Positions 9,574 to 18,386 are shown, numbered from the stretch's first letter. The stretch: 62,733 bases of DNA from Anaerolineae bacterium (GCA_030425205.1 JAUIAP010000038.1:1-62733); one strand, 5' to 3'. Notes: a model not told the origin generated them from the letters alone. Numbers and translations: made by a program.

Positions 9574-9822
9574 ATGGGATGGATACTAGCAATTGTGATC
9601 GGTGGACTTGCAGGCTGGATTGCAAGCATCATCATGAAGACCAACGCAGAACAAGGGTTGTTGATTGATATCGTCGTCGGTATTGTCGGCGGCCTCATCG
9701 GCAGCTTTTTGGCTGACCTCATCGGACTCGGTGATGGCGGGCTTCTCTGGCAACTAATTCTATCGGTAATCGGTGCGGTCATTCTACTCGCTATCGTAAA
9801 AGCGGTGCGCGGACGAATGTAA
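9574..9822 (+). CDS. GlsB/YeaQ/YmgE-family small membrane protein
   Basis: An 82-residue, very hydrophobic protein with three predicted membrane segments and the Gly-rich repeats of the family (GGLAGWIASII, GIVGGLIGSFLADLIGLG). It ends in a short basic tail. Family members are called transglycosylase-associated or stress-response membrane proteins; the molecular role is unknown. A good Shine-Dalgarno (GGAGAG) precedes the ATG, and a strong terminator follows 21 bp after the stop, so it is probably a single-gene transcript. Confidence 0.93.
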   Translation: MGWILAIVIGGLAGWIASIIMKTNAEQGLLIDIVVGIVGGLIGSFLADLIGLGDGGLLWQLILSVIGAVILLAIVKAVRGRM

Positions 9823-9843
9823 GCACTTATTCCTAAGGCTTTG

Positions 9844-9879
9844 CAAAACGCACAGGTTGATCCCTGTGCGTTTTGTTTT
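9844..9879 (+). terminator. intrinsic terminator after the GlsB-like gene
   Basis: A perfect 13-bp stem CAAAACGCACAGG / CCTGTGCGTTTTG (9844-9856 and 9863-9875) with a 6-nt loop, followed by TTTT. Confidence 0.85.
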
Positions 9880-9931
9880 GAATGCATTGTAAGAACTCTC
9901 TTACCCCTCTCTCACTATGATTAGTTTAAGG

Positions 9932-9959
9932 TTGACCCGAATTTTAGATTTGCTATAGT
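9932..9959 (+). promoter_or_regulatory. promoter of the tyrosine recombinase gene
   Basis: TTGACC (9932-9937), a 16-bp spacer and TATAGT (9954-9959), then a 6-nt gap to the ATG at 9966. Both hexamers are good, and the start codon sits where the transcript should begin. Confidence 0.65.
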
Positions 9960-9965
9960 GAATTC

Positions 9966-10949
9966 ATGGCACGTAAACGCAATCTCCCCATCTCCAATCG
10001 GCCGATTCCCAACACCATTACATGGGTGCTGGAAGATAGTTTTTTGACTGTAACTGGCAGCAATAGTCAGAAGACAGAATCGACTTACCGTAGCGGATTG
10101 CGCCTGTTTGCCGACTGGTTGCAACATTTTCAAAAAGCATCCTATTCGAGTGAAATGAACTGGCCGCTTTCGCCGGCCCAACTCAACACCGAAACCATCA
10201 TCGAATTTCGCAGTTGGCTATCCGACAATCGTTCACGCGCAACGGTCATGACCTATACGGCCGCGCTGGTAGGGTATCTAAACTTTATCGATCAACGCGA
10301 TGCGCTGCCCAATGGAGTGGAGTTAGAGGTTTTGCAGGCACAGATGGCGGCGAAAAGGGTGGGCAGAGATTCGGCCGAAACCGTTCTCGATTTTGACAAA
10401 TCCCGTCAACACATCCCCAGCATCATCCGCTATTATGAACAACTCCCGCTGCCGCGTCAGAACGACCGCTATAACCGTCGTCTCTCGCTCCTGCGTGATC
10501 GTGCCCTCATCCACACACTCTATTCGACCGCTGCGCGCATCAGTGAACTCGTCTCCCTCGACCGCGAAAGTGTCCGCAACGGTTCGGCCAAAACGGTCAC
10601 CATCGACAGCAGCGGAAAATTACGCGACTTGACCTTTGAGCCATATGCTCAGACGAGCATTCGCGCCTATCTGCGTGAGCGCAACGATGAAAACCCCGCC
10701 CTGTTTATTGCACACAGCCGCAATGCGGGTGAAGCCCGTTTGAGCATTACTAGCGTCCACAACGTTGTCAAACGCGCCGTGCGTGCGCTTAATCTCAACG
10801 CGAGTCTTTCTGCCCACGACTTCCGCCACTATCGCGCCACCCAACTGCTGCGCGAAGGGATGTCGCTGGCCGATATTCAGGAGCTACTTGGCCACTCCGA
10901 TATCGCCACCACCCGCAACATCTATTCACCTGTTCTCGAAGATAATTGA
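9966..10949 (+). CDS. tyrosine site-specific recombinase (XerC/D-like)
   Basis: A 327-residue phage-integrase-family recombinase of XerC/XerD size. It has an N-terminal SAM-like core-binding domain (about 30-120) and a catalytic domain with Arg191 in TAARISEL, His284 and Arg287 in HDFRH, His310 in LLGHSD and the nucleophile Tyr320 near the C-terminus. It could resolve chromosome dimers or act on an integrative element; no attachment site, integron or phage genes lie nearby. Its stop is one base from the stop of the convergent acetyltransferase gene. Confidence 0.92.
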   Translation: MARKRNLPISNRPIPNTITWVLEDSFLTVTGSNSQKTESTYRSGLRLFADWLQHFQKASYSSEMNWPLSPAQLNTETIIEFRSWLSDNRSRATVMTYTAALVGYLNFIDQRDALPNGVELEVLQAQMAAKRVGRDSAETVLDFDKSRQHIPSIIRYYEQLPLPRQNDRYNRRLSLLRDRALIHTLYSTAARISELVSLDRESVRNGSAKTVTIDSSGKLRDLTFEPYAQTSIRAYLRERNDENPALFIAHSRNAGEARLSITSVHNVVKRAVRALNLNASLSAHDFRHYRATQLLREGMSLADIQELLGHSDIATTRNIYSPVLEDN

Positions 10950-10950
10950 G

Positions 10951-11760
10951 CTAGCGGTTCTTCTCCATCCACGCGACCCCAAAATCAACCACGTGCCTCT
11001 GGCGGAAAAAACGCACCTCTGCGTCGTTGATCTGCTGGATGGGAATGTTGTGCGCCGTGTCGAATGCCTCACCAATCACCTGAAAATCATCCGAGCTAAC
11101 GGCTAACGTTTCGTATGTAACCCATTGACGTTCACCATTGACGAGCATTGCGCTACCCATCGGTTCATTATGTTTGCCGCTAAAGTTGGCGCGAAATTCA
11201 GCATGGTGCAGCGAGGTGTTATTGTGGTGGTTGACCCCTAATAACAGCACATGTCCGTCAAGCTCATACAATCGGCCGATCGGTGAGCCGTGCCCAAACT
11301 CTTCATGCAGCAAGTGATCGCATGTCAAGAAGTGTGCATTGGCGCCGATGGCCGTAATCGAGAAGGCGGGATGACCACTGCGCATTGCGCCCGGCCACGT
11401 GCGGAATAGCTCTGGCACGATTCCCAGGCCGCGTGTCGGACTCGTCAGTGGATTGTAGGCAGGTCGATTGTCCCGATAGGGCTGCCACCATGCCTCTGGG
11501 ATAGGCGGATTTTGCCAATTTGCAGGATCTGTATTGTCGTTGCTGTTGGTGACCATCATGATGGTGCCAGATTCGCCAACGGCTGCCAACAATGCCAAGA
11601 TGACCGCTTCCGCCCCGCCCATAACCCAGCCGAGTTTGCTCATCGCCAGATGGACAAGCACCGTTTGACCTTCTGCAAGACCGCACGCACGCAGTTTTTC
11701 GGTTAACGTTGTGACGGTGAGCGGGGTCTTGGTTCGGCCGATAATCGTTTCTTCAGACAT
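10951..11760 (-). CDS. AAC(3)-family N-acetyltransferase
   Basis: A 269-residue member of the Antibiotic_NAT (aminoglycoside 3-N-acetyltransferase) family, which uses acetyl-CoA. Visible family motifs include VLVHLAMSKLGWVMGGAEAVI near the N-terminus, NPLTSPTRGLGIVPELFR and RSGHPAFSITAIGANA, and the HHNNTSLHHAEF region. Many chromosomal homologues (for example YokD) act on unknown amines, so drug resistance should not be assumed. The gene follows the dynamin-like gene by 39 bp with a hairpin between, and is probably in the same transcript. Confidence 0.88.
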   Translation of the reverse strand: MSEETIIGRTKTPLTVTTLTEKLRACGLAEGQTVLVHLAMSKLGWVMGGAEAVILALLAAVGESGTIMMVTNSNDNTDPANWQNPPIPEAWWQPYRDNRPAYNPLTSPTRGLGIVPELFRTWPGAMRSGHPAFSITAIGANAHFLTCDHLLHEEFGHGSPIGRLYELDGHVLLLGVNHHNNTSLHHAEFRANFSGKHNEPMGSAMLVNGERQWVTYETLAVSSDDFQVIGEAFDTAHNIPIQQINDAEVRFFRQRHVVDFGVAWMEKNR

Positions 11761-11768
11761 GACAATTG

Positions 11769-11793
11769 GAGCGCGTCCAAGCCAGACGCGCTC
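11769..11793 (-). other. intercistronic hairpin
   Basis: A perfect 9-bp stem GAGCGCGTC / GACGCGCTC with a 7-nt loop fills most of the gap between the dynamin-like gene and the AAC(3)-like gene. No T-tract follows, so it may stabilise or separate the two messages and is unlikely to be a full terminator. Confidence 0.5.
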
Positions 11794-11799
11794 ACAGCT

Positions 11800-13548
11800 C
11801 TATTCGTCAGCCGCTAACACCTGCAACTGACTTTTCAACCCGACGATATGGGCTTCTGCCTCGACAAATTTATCGCGTTGAACATTTAGCTTCGACTGTT
11901 CAGCGCGCACAAAGCGACTAAACGGCGCGACGGCATCTTCAATGCGGCGTGCGCTGCGCTCCATTTCGCGCAAGAATTGGGTGCGCAACCCATCCATCAA
12001 CCGTTCACGCAATTCGCGCAACTTTTCGGCGAGTTCCGCCTTCGCCTTGCGTTTGCGGGATGGCAAAATCAAGAGCCCGAAGGTGAGGCCGACGACACCC
12101 GTCAGAATGCCCGTTACATCAAAGGCGGTTGCGGCGAACAGGGCCACACCTGCCCCAATGCCGATGCCGCTGATACCCAATAGTCCGACGACCGCTTCAC
12201 GTGCGCTGTTAGAGAGTTTTTCCGCCTCCAAATGTTTGTCGTAAGTGGCAACGACTTCACGCGATTTGGAGCCAATCGAATCGACCAAGCGTTGTCGATC
12301 ATAGGCAAGTGTGCCCTCACGCGGGCCACCTTCACCGACAATTCGGCCGATATGCTGCTCCTGCTTCTTGCGCAACACGTCTGCAACCGCCGTCCACTGA
12401 CGCAAATCTTGCTCTACCATCCAGTCGATTAATTCGCCCACGCGCTCCTCGATCTTCTGTGGTGTGTTGCCAATCACTTCACGCTCAAACTCGTGTTCGA
12501 TCTTGTCGCGCCGCACGAGATCGGGAATGCGTCCCAAACGCAGCGTCTCGTCAAAAAACTCGTTGCCGCGTTTCTCCATCGCAAAAATCAAATTGTCAAT
12601 TTCGCCCAGACGTGCATCAAAGTTGCGCTGCATGTCATCATCATAGATGGTCGTTTGTCGCTGGATATCGTCAAGCAACGCCGTATCTTCTTCAAGGGAG
12701 GCGAGATCGCGTTCAATCGTCCCCATCTGCTGGGAGATAATTTTTTGACCGACGCCCAGCGGGTTGCTCAACTTCAGCGCAAAGCGACCCATGTCATCGA
12801 GCTTGTCATAGATGTAATCTTCCAACGCTTGAAAACCGCTGGTGTCCCAAAGGCGCGGATTGCCCTCTTTCGCTCTTTGTGCCTGTCGAGCAGAAACGGC
12901 AAAAATCGTGGGATCGGCTCCAATGTAGTTCTTCGCCGCCTCCCGCACAAAAGCCATCACCTTTTCAAGATCACCCTCACCTTCCAAAATGTCTATCTTG
13001 TTGATGACAAGCACGATCTTTTTGCCCCAATTCTTGATCTCGTTGAGGAACCCACGTTCAGACTCAGAGAATGGGCGATCGGCCGATGTCACAAACAACA
13101 CCAGATCGGAGCGCGGGATAAATTCGGCCGTTAACGCCTCATGCTCGCGCACAATTGCGTTGGTTCCCGGTGTATCGACAATGTTGATGTTTTCCAAGAG
13201 CGGCACGGGAGCGGTGTGCAGCCAAACACCCGCCTCAAGCGGCTTGCTGCTGACTTGCTCGCCATACTTGAGCAGGTGGACATGACTCGTCGTTGGTGTC
13301 ACGCCGACCTCTTGCAAATCTTGACCCGTCAACGCATTGATAAAGGAGGATTTACCCGAATTAAACTCCCCCGCAATGACGAGCAGAAATAGCTCGTCCA
13401 GTTGGCGAATCGAATCGGCCAACGCTTCACGGTCTTCGGGGGTTGCGGATGATTGGCCGAGCGCATCGCGCAAATTCCCCAACACATCGCGGGTGCGTTT
13501 GAGGAGTTCTTCTTGATCGGCCGATAATATCTGTATCTCGTCTGCCAT
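11800..13548 (-). CDS. bacterial dynamin-like GTPase
   Basis: A 582-residue dynamin-family GTPase counted from the ATG at 13548. A TTG-initiated extension to 13596 is possible but adds only an unlikely, uncharged stretch. The G1 motif is GEFNSGKSS (about 60-68), with conserved Thr in the TPTTSHV loop, DTPGTN (G3) and NKID (G4). Long helical segments follow. A hydrophobic hairpin (about 455-500, GISGIGIGAGVALFAATAF...) would insert into membrane, and a helical stalk ends the protein. Such proteins remodel or protect membranes. Most bacterial dynamins come in pairs; only one is seen here. TCGGCCGA is read in frame as SAD twice. Confidence 0.93.
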   Translation of the reverse strand: MADEIQILSADQEELLKRTRDVLGNLRDALGQSSATPEDREALADSIRQLDELFLLVIAGEFNSGKSSFINALTGQDLQEVGVTPTTSHVHLLKYGEQVSSKPLEAGVWLHTAPVPLLENINIVDTPGTNAIVREHEALTAEFIPRSDLVLFVTSADRPFSESERGFLNEIKNWGKKIVLVINKIDILEGEGDLEKVMAFVREAAKNYIGADPTIFAVSARQAQRAKEGNPRLWDTSGFQALEDYIYDKLDDMGRFALKLSNPLGVGQKIISQQMGTIERDLASLEEDTALLDDIQRQTTIYDDDMQRNFDARLGEIDNLIFAMEKRGNEFFDETLRLGRIPDLVRRDKIEHEFEREVIGNTPQKIEERVGELIDWMVEQDLRQWTAVADVLRKKQEQHIGRIVGEGGPREGTLAYDRQRLVDSIGSKSREVVATYDKHLEAEKLSNSAREAVVGLLGISGIGIGAGVALFAATAFDVTGILTGVVGLTFGLLILPSRKRKAKAELAEKLRELRERLMDGLRTQFLREMERSARRIEDAVAPFSRFVRAEQSKLNVQRDKFVEAEAHIVGLKSQLQVLAADE

Positions 13549-13804
13549 TTGTTTTTGAATTGATGATTTTGGATTGACGACTTTCTCGTTTTCCAAAAGC
13601 TGTTCTAGGTAATTTTATCGCGATATGAACGCGACATTATTTCGTTAAGGTCTTTTTGTGACCCAATAAATCGCTTGCGAGTATATCATGCTCACGCAAA
13701 CATTAGACATGATAGCCTACTGAGCTTTGGGGGCTATGAAATGGTGGCACAAACGTCGTGATTGGGGTCGGTTAGCCTTAACACCTGATCACATGACAAC
13801 CTGA

Positions 13805-14800
13805 TCACCGCCGTGACTGCGAATAGACGCGCCCCAAAATATCGTTGCGCAACGCCACTAACTCAGGAAAATCGTAAAAGAACAGCACCTTTTGCGCCGC
13901 TATTGAATCATTGTCGGGTTCCTCATTGAGGACAAAATGCGTCCACGACTCCGCGATGTCTTCGCCGGGATTGGTGGCGGCATAATCTGTCACAAATTGG
14001 TCTTCGTATATTGTGTAGAAGTCGTAGAGTGCGTCAGCATCTTCTGGATCGATTTCCGCGTGTTCCTCGACAATATCGAGCCAGAATAGTTCGTAAAATC
14101 GGCCGATATAGGAGTCCCACCCCGCACAACCTTCCCCAGTGAAATAGCCATCACAGGCTGCCTCGGCTGCCTCAATCGTCTCATCATCCTCTGCAAAGTA
14201 GGCGGTTTCATCAAACGGAACCTGCCCATCATTGAGCGTCAACACGTGACCAAATTCGTGAATGAGTGTATACGTCAGCTCTGACTTATCTCTTGTATCG
14301 TTTGGATCCATCGCCAGCATCCAGTTTGTTGGCGAGTCATCGATCGGTTGAACAAAGGCCAATGTTTCGTCTTGTCCATCGCTAAACACGCCAAACTGCG
14401 TCACCAGTGTGCGTTGTTCACTGGGAATAATCTGCGCAAATTCGAGCCACATCACTGTATGTTGGTCTTCATCCTCCTGTATGTCGGCCTCCTCATCCGT
14501 CATGGCATCCGCATAGGTCGGTGATTCGATGTTGCCATCTGCCACTGAATAGGTGACCAACACTTCCCCCTCTTCTGTTTCTCCAAGATCGTAGACAGAG
14601 CCCGTAATCGCGTCGAGAAATCCACCTAACCAACTGCCGAAACCCCCCTCGACCTCTTGGCAACTGTCGTCATCTTCACACGCTAGATAACAAACCTGAT
14701 CAACGGGATCATAGAACTCGTCTTCAAAACAGTCTTCTGGCTGCATCGGTGCAGCGCAGGCGGCCAGGAAAAGTAACAGGGCAATCAATAACCTTTTCAT
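13805..14800 (-). CDS. putative zinc metallopeptidase lipoprotein (HEFGH)
   Basis: A 331-residue secreted lipoprotein. The signal peptide ends in FLAAC (Cys15). The mature protein is acidic and has paired cysteines near the N-terminus (CFED..., CYLACEDDDSC). The zinc motif HEFGH is in LIHEFGHVLTLNDG, and a conserved-looking GEDIAESW some 100 residues later could give the third (Glu) ligand. I do not recognise a named peptidase family. The Shine-Dalgarno AGGAG precedes the ATG. The 208-bp gap to the dynamin-like gene shows nothing definite. Confidence 0.8.
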   Translation of the reverse strand: MKRLLIALLLFLAACAAPMQPEDCFEDEFYDPVDQVCYLACEDDDSCQEVEGGFGSWLGGFLDAITGSVYDLGETEEGEVLVTYSVADGNIESPTYADAMTDEEADIQEDEDQHTVMWLEFAQIIPSEQRTLVTQFGVFSDGQDETLAFVQPIDDSPTNWMLAMDPNDTRDKSELTYTLIHEFGHVLTLNDGQVPFDETAYFAEDDETIEAAEAACDGYFTGEGCAGWDSYIGRFYELFWLDIVEEHAEIDPEDADALYDFYTIYEDQFVTDYAATNPGEDIAESWTHFVLNEEPDNDSIAAQKVLFFYDFPELVALRNDILGRVYSQSRR

Positions 14801-15195
14801 CTATAAACTCCTAATTTCTCGAAGTATAAACCAGTATGGCCAATCCGTGTCTACCCGATTCACCGTCCATCACATTGTGTCTTCACAGTAGCACTTGAAA
14901 TGAAGGATAACTTTGGTCGAGTATGGATAGCAATAGGAGTAACGTCGCATCAACAACGTGACCATTCCGACGATTCAGGTAAGCGCGATGGGCAAATTTG
15001 TATCGCAAACGTTCTGCAAACGGCGATTGTTATACTAAGCGCGACCAATTCAAGGAGCGAGAATATAGAGGGGCTGATGCGCTAGCGCATCAGCCCCTTA
15101 ATGATCTCAGCGATTTCTGTTCAACGTGAAAATCGTTGCGTTTACTGTTTTTGACGCTCTATGATGATGTAATTGTGCGCAGCTAGGGCGTGTCG
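14801..15195. other. 395-bp intergenic region
   Basis: Holds the ribosome binding site of the metallopeptidase gene (minus strand) at its left edge and the perfect palindrome at 15069-15098 at its right. A 61-codon open frame at 14900-15085 on the plus strand has no ribosome binding site and runs into the palindrome, and I do not regard it as a gene. Confidence 0.6.
15069..15098. terminator. perfect 30-bp palindrome, possible terminator
   Basis: AGGGGCTGATGCGCT is followed immediately by its reverse complement. The hairpin lies about 100 bp downstream of the two-gene lipoprotein and membrane-protein operon (minus strand). Neither strand has a real T-tract after it, so termination is plausible but unproven. 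Confidence 0.5.
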
Positions 15196-16101
15196 TTAGT
15201 CGATTTTTCGGCCGAATAACAACGCCGAGCCAATATACAGTGGCGCAATTTGAATGAGCGCAAACCAGACCAAGAGAACGGTCAACCCCCATCCGACATA
15301 TTCCAACTGCTGGCGGATTTGCGGCACGCTGCCGTCTAAACTAACGCGCACCAGCTCCAACGATGCCACATAATCATCAAGCTGTCCGGGCAAGAGCGAC
15401 ACCTGTGAGTTGATCGCGTTGATGTCGCGACTGATTGCCGTCACATCGCTGCCAAGCACGACGATATTTGCGCCCGTTTCCTCTAACTGGAGGCCCAACA
15501 GGCGCATTGACTCGGGCACACCCTCCAAATCATCCTCAATGCCGACCAGCGACGCATCGAGTGAAGTCTCGGGATTGTATTCAATGCCCAAGCCGAACTG
15601 CGGCAACTGCACGCTGGGAATTTGGATGGCGGGGCCAATTGGCAAGGAGATGGGTGGGAAGTCGATCTGACCGCCAGTGCTAAAATCATCTAACGTCCGC
15701 AGTGCGTCATCGAGCGCACCCGCAACTTCAACGAGACTTGGAATGGCCGTTTGCAGCGTTTCGACGGTCGCCGCCACATCGTTGCCCATCACGCTCGCGA
15801 CCTGATCGAGTGCAGGTTCTGTCGAGGTGATGGTGAAGGCGACATTGATTGCGCTTTGTTCGACCGTCACAAGAGCGTTGCTCGATTCGGCAATTGTGTC
15901 GCGAATTGTGCCGATGGTAAGTTCGGCCGAATCGATCGCCCCAATTGTCCCGCCGACGAGATTGGCCGCCTGATTCTGCGCGATGGTGACACCTTGACGC
16001 ACATAGACCGCGCCTGCAATGCCCACAATCATCCCTAGAATGGAAACAAGGGTAATGATCAGGCCAATAATTCGTTTGAAAAACCGTTTGATGAATCGCA
16101 T
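15196..16101 (-). CDS. membrane protein with long extracytoplasmic helical domain
   Basis: A 301-residue protein I do not recognise. It has a basic N-terminus, one membrane segment (about 10-33), a long region rich in Ala, Thr, Val, Ile and Ser predicted to be helical and extracytoplasmic, a Pro/Ile-rich break (about 150-172, IPSVQLPQFG), more helix, and a second membrane segment near 270-295 ending in RKID. The layout (TM, coiled rods, TM) resembles signalling or scaffold membrane proteins. It is 8 bp downstream of the short substrate-binding lipoprotein gene, has its own AAGGA site, and is surely co-transcribed with it. Confidence 0.8.
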   Translation of the reverse strand: MRFIKRFFKRIIGLIITLVSILGMIVGIAGAVYVRQGVTIAQNQAANLVGGTIGAIDSAELTIGTIRDTIAESSNALVTVEQSAINVAFTITSTEPALDQVASVMGNDVAATVETLQTAIPSLVEVAGALDDALRTLDDFSTGGQIDFPPISLPIGPAIQIPSVQLPQFGLGIEYNPETSLDASLVGIEDDLEGVPESMRLLGLQLEETGANIVVLGSDVTAISRDINAINSQVSLLPGQLDDYVASLELVRVSLDGSVPQIRQQLEYVGWGLTVLLVWFALIQIAPLYIGSALLFGRKID

Positions 16102-16109
16102 GTTGTTCC

Positions 16110-16733
16110 TTATGGCAATGTAATTGTGCCAGTCATTCCGGTAACTTCAATTGTTGTTAGTGCCGACGCAACCGTTGCGCGACTGACCCTACCATTGTCC
16201 GCCGCATTGTCAATTGCGGCAATGATTAGTTGCATCGCATCGTAGGCAGGCCCTGCATAGATGCTGGGCGGTTGCCCACCTTGATAGGTGATGGCTTGAT
16301 AGGCTTGGGCAAATTCGGAGGGAAGTGCCGCAGGGTCAAATGTCGCCTCTGCCAGCAGTGGCACATATGGCATTTCGGCTGCGGCATAAAGCGGTTGCGC
16401 TGCCGCGTTTGTCTGCGGTTGCCAATGTCCCAAGACGGCAATGACAGCAGGATCGACGATTAGTGCCTCTGCCACGCTCTCTGCTTCGCTGGGGTATGTG
16501 CTGTCGTCATAGGCGACGAGATTGAGTCGATAGCCGTCCACGCCCCCCGCTGCGTTGATCTCGCGCACCGCTAAACGGGCTGAGTAAAGCACGTCATAGC
16601 CGATGCCTCGCTGCTCCCCCTCAAATGGTGCGACCAGGCCGATCTTGAGCACAGGATCAACGCCACGCGTATCGCATGCGGTCATCAAGAGGCCGACGAG
16701 AGTGATTAATAAGCAGAAAACAGTTCGTTTCAT
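16110..16733 (-). CDS. short LivJ-type substrate-binding lipoprotein
   Basis: A 207-residue lipoprotein. I chose the ATG at 16733 (GGAG 9 nt upstream), since it begins the signal peptide ending in LLMTAC. The mature part starts like branched-chain amino-acid binding proteins: KIGLVAPFEGEQRGIGYD, then RLAVREINAAGGVDG and AVLGHWQPQTNAAAQPLY. It then jumps to what is normally the C-terminal region (AGPAYDAMQLIIAAI...GMTGTITLP). Against the usual 350-400 residues, about 150-170 central residues are missing, with the frame intact. It may be a reduced receptor, or a decayed gene that kept its frame. No transporter permease adjoins it. Confidence 0.75.
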   Translation of the reverse strand: MKRTVFCLLITLVGLLMTACDTRGVDPVLKIGLVAPFEGEQRGIGYDVLYSARLAVREINAAGGVDGYRLNLVAYDDSTYPSEAESVAEALIVDPAVIAVLGHWQPQTNAAAQPLYAAAEMPYVPLLAEATFDPAALPSEFAQAYQAITYQGGQPPSIYAGPAYDAMQLIIAAIDNAADNGRVSRATVASALTTIEVTGMTGTITLP

Positions 16734-16783
16734 TCGGGACAACTCCAATAATTCTGCGACTGTAGCAACGTTTGAGGCAGCGG

Positions 16784-17335
16784 TCAACGTTGCGCTTTTG
16801 TTTTGAGGAATTGATATATTTCGGCCGATTCCGCGAAGTGAAAAACTGGCTCTGACTTCCAAAATGTCGCCAAAAGAGAGTTGCCCGTATGTAGTTGATA
16901 GGTTAGGGCTTGTAGGTAGAGATCGATCTTGTCTGCATCGTGGACAAGCTTCGATTCGGCCGATTCTTCCGCCTCCATCTCATCCCAAAGCTCACGCCAA
17001 CTACCGCCGAATGGCACGTTTGCCGTCATCTCCGCAAACGCTTTGCGTTCGATGGCGGCCTTCGTCGTGCCCTCAATAAACAGCTTGACGGGCGAGGGGA
17101 TGTCCGACACGACCGCTTCCGCCAAATCGTGCAGCGTTGCCATCGCCAACACCTGTCCCAACTTGATCGGTTTGTCGATCAGGTCAATCAGGGCGAGTGC
17201 GGCCAGCGTGACGCCATAGCTATGCGCCGCGACATTTTCGGCCGCCGGCACGCCACGTTGTAGCCAGCCTGTGCGCGGCATCTGTTTGAGGCGAATTCCA
17301 TGTAGAAGTAAGTTGACGACAGCAGAAGTTTCCAT
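16784..17335 (-). CDS. HD-domain phosphohydrolase (YfbR/HDDC2-like)
   Basis: A 183-residue HD-domain protein. Metal ligands are visible in order: His in ENVAAHSYG, His-Asp in ATLHDLAEA, and the distal Asp in VHDADKIDL. This is the layout of 5'-deoxynucleotidase YfbR and HDDC2 proteins, which hydrolyse dNMPs. The final stretch (WKSEPVFHFAESAEIYQFL) includes an in-frame TCGGCCGA. It ends 50 bp upstream of the substrate-binding lipoprotein start and may be co-transcribed with it. The role in nucleotide salvage is inferred from family. Confidence 0.9.
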   Translation of the reverse strand: METSAVVNLLLHGIRLKQMPRTGWLQRGVPAAENVAAHSYGVTLAALALIDLIDKPIKLGQVLAMATLHDLAEAVVSDIPSPVKLFIEGTTKAAIERKAFAEMTANVPFGGSWRELWDEMEAEESAESKLVHDADKIDLYLQALTYQLHTGNSLLATFWKSEPVFHFAESAEIYQFLKTKAQR

Positions 17336-17403
17336 AGGCGGATTTCAAATTCTAGATTTACAGTTTACCAATGGCGTGATCGTAAAGCGTAAATCCGAAA
17401 TCG

Positions 17404-18363
17404 TCAATCGGCCGAAGGTTCTCCACCTGTCAGAATCAGGAGCCCCCAAGAATCTGGTTCCCCGAAGAGGCGTGATGCGATGTGGGATTTCATGACCTCT
17501 TGTTGTGCGGTATTGGGCGTGTCATTGTCGTTTGCATTGAGCGCGATGCCGAGTTCGAGGTTTGGAATCGGCCGAACGCCCAACTCATTCCATGGCAACA
17601 CAGCTTCCAACACATATCCTCCTTCCATCTGCGATGCGCTGACGATTAGCCCGCTGCTTTCGACCCCGCTCAACTGGCCTGCTTCTGTGCCGCGAAAGAG
17701 GGCTGCACTCGGCGGAATCGTCACAAAATCGCCGGGCGATAGCACCAGTTGGAAATCATCAGGACTAAGCACTGTCCCAAGATCGATCATGCGCTGTGTA
17801 TCGATTTGAACCTCCAAACTATCCCCTAAATAGATTAAGTTCCCAGTCTGTGTCTGTACATGCACATCATCCAGCACCAGCGCGGCGAGATAAAGGTTTG
17901 TTTCGTCCCATGCTAAGCGCCAAAAGGCCTGAAGATCGTCGCTTTGATCCCAATCTCCGACGTTAAAGACGCGGAAGGTCGATGGATAAGATGGCACCTC
18001 TGACCAACCTGACAAATCACCGTCGGCGACGAATGGCGCATTGACGTACTGTGCCATGATGCTGCCGGTTGGGGGTGGCGTGACGCTGATGCTGGGCTTG
18101 GCGACCTCGTTGCGCTCGACCACAATCGCCTCTGGGGGCGTGGGTGTGAGATAGGGTGTTGGCAAGGGGGCACTGATTATGGGGGCAGCTTCCGCAACAT
18201 ACTGGCGCTGCTCATCGTTCCAGCGCGCATAAATGATCAAGCTCGTAACGCTAAATGCAAACATCATCAGCAACGTCGTCATCGCCGCCGCCAGCCAAAC
18301 AATCCAGTTCTGTCTGCCCCACAATGATTTCTTCTTCTGCTTCTTCTTCTGCTGAGTTGTCAT
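17404..18363 (-). CDS. membrane-anchored protein with CBM9-like domain
   Basis: A 319-residue protein counted from the ATG at 18363, which has GGAG 8 nt upstream. The frame extends to 18405 but would overlap the divergent promoter. A Lys-rich cytoplasmic N-terminus (QQKKKQKKK) precedes one membrane segment (about 20-46), then a Pro/Thr-rich spacer, and a domain of about 190 residues with the pattern of family-9 carbohydrate-binding/DOMON-like domains (FVADGDLSGWSEVPSYP...AWDETNLYLAALVLDDVHVQ...GDSLEVQIDT). It probably binds a sugar or heme outside the cell; no catalytic domain is attached. Confidence 0.8.
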   Translation of the reverse strand: MTTQQKKKQKKKSLWGRQNWIVWLAAAMTTLLMMFAFSVTSLIIYARWNDEQRQYVAEAAPIISAPLPTPYLTPTPPEAIVVERNEVAKPSISVTPPPTGSIMAQYVNAPFVADGDLSGWSEVPSYPSTFRVFNVGDWDQSDDLQAFWRLAWDETNLYLAALVLDDVHVQTQTGNLIYLGDSLEVQIDTQRMIDLGTVLSPDDFQLVLSPGDFVTIPPSAALFRGTEAGQLSGVESSGLIVSASQMEGGYVLEAVLPWNELGVRPIPNLELGIALNANDNDTPNTAQQEVMKSHIASRLFGEPDSWGLLILTGGEPSAD

Positions 18364-18386
18364 AAAATAGTCTCCACACGACCTGC

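Noticed and set aside
10951..11760. A clinical-type aminoglycoside resistance gene
   Set aside because: Family membership is clear, but it lies in a chromosomal operon-like context without mobile elements, so another amine substrate is as likely.
14900..15085. A 61-codon plus-strand gene
   Set aside because: No ribosome binding site or -10 box, no protein-like pattern, and it reads into the perfect palindrome at 15069-15098.
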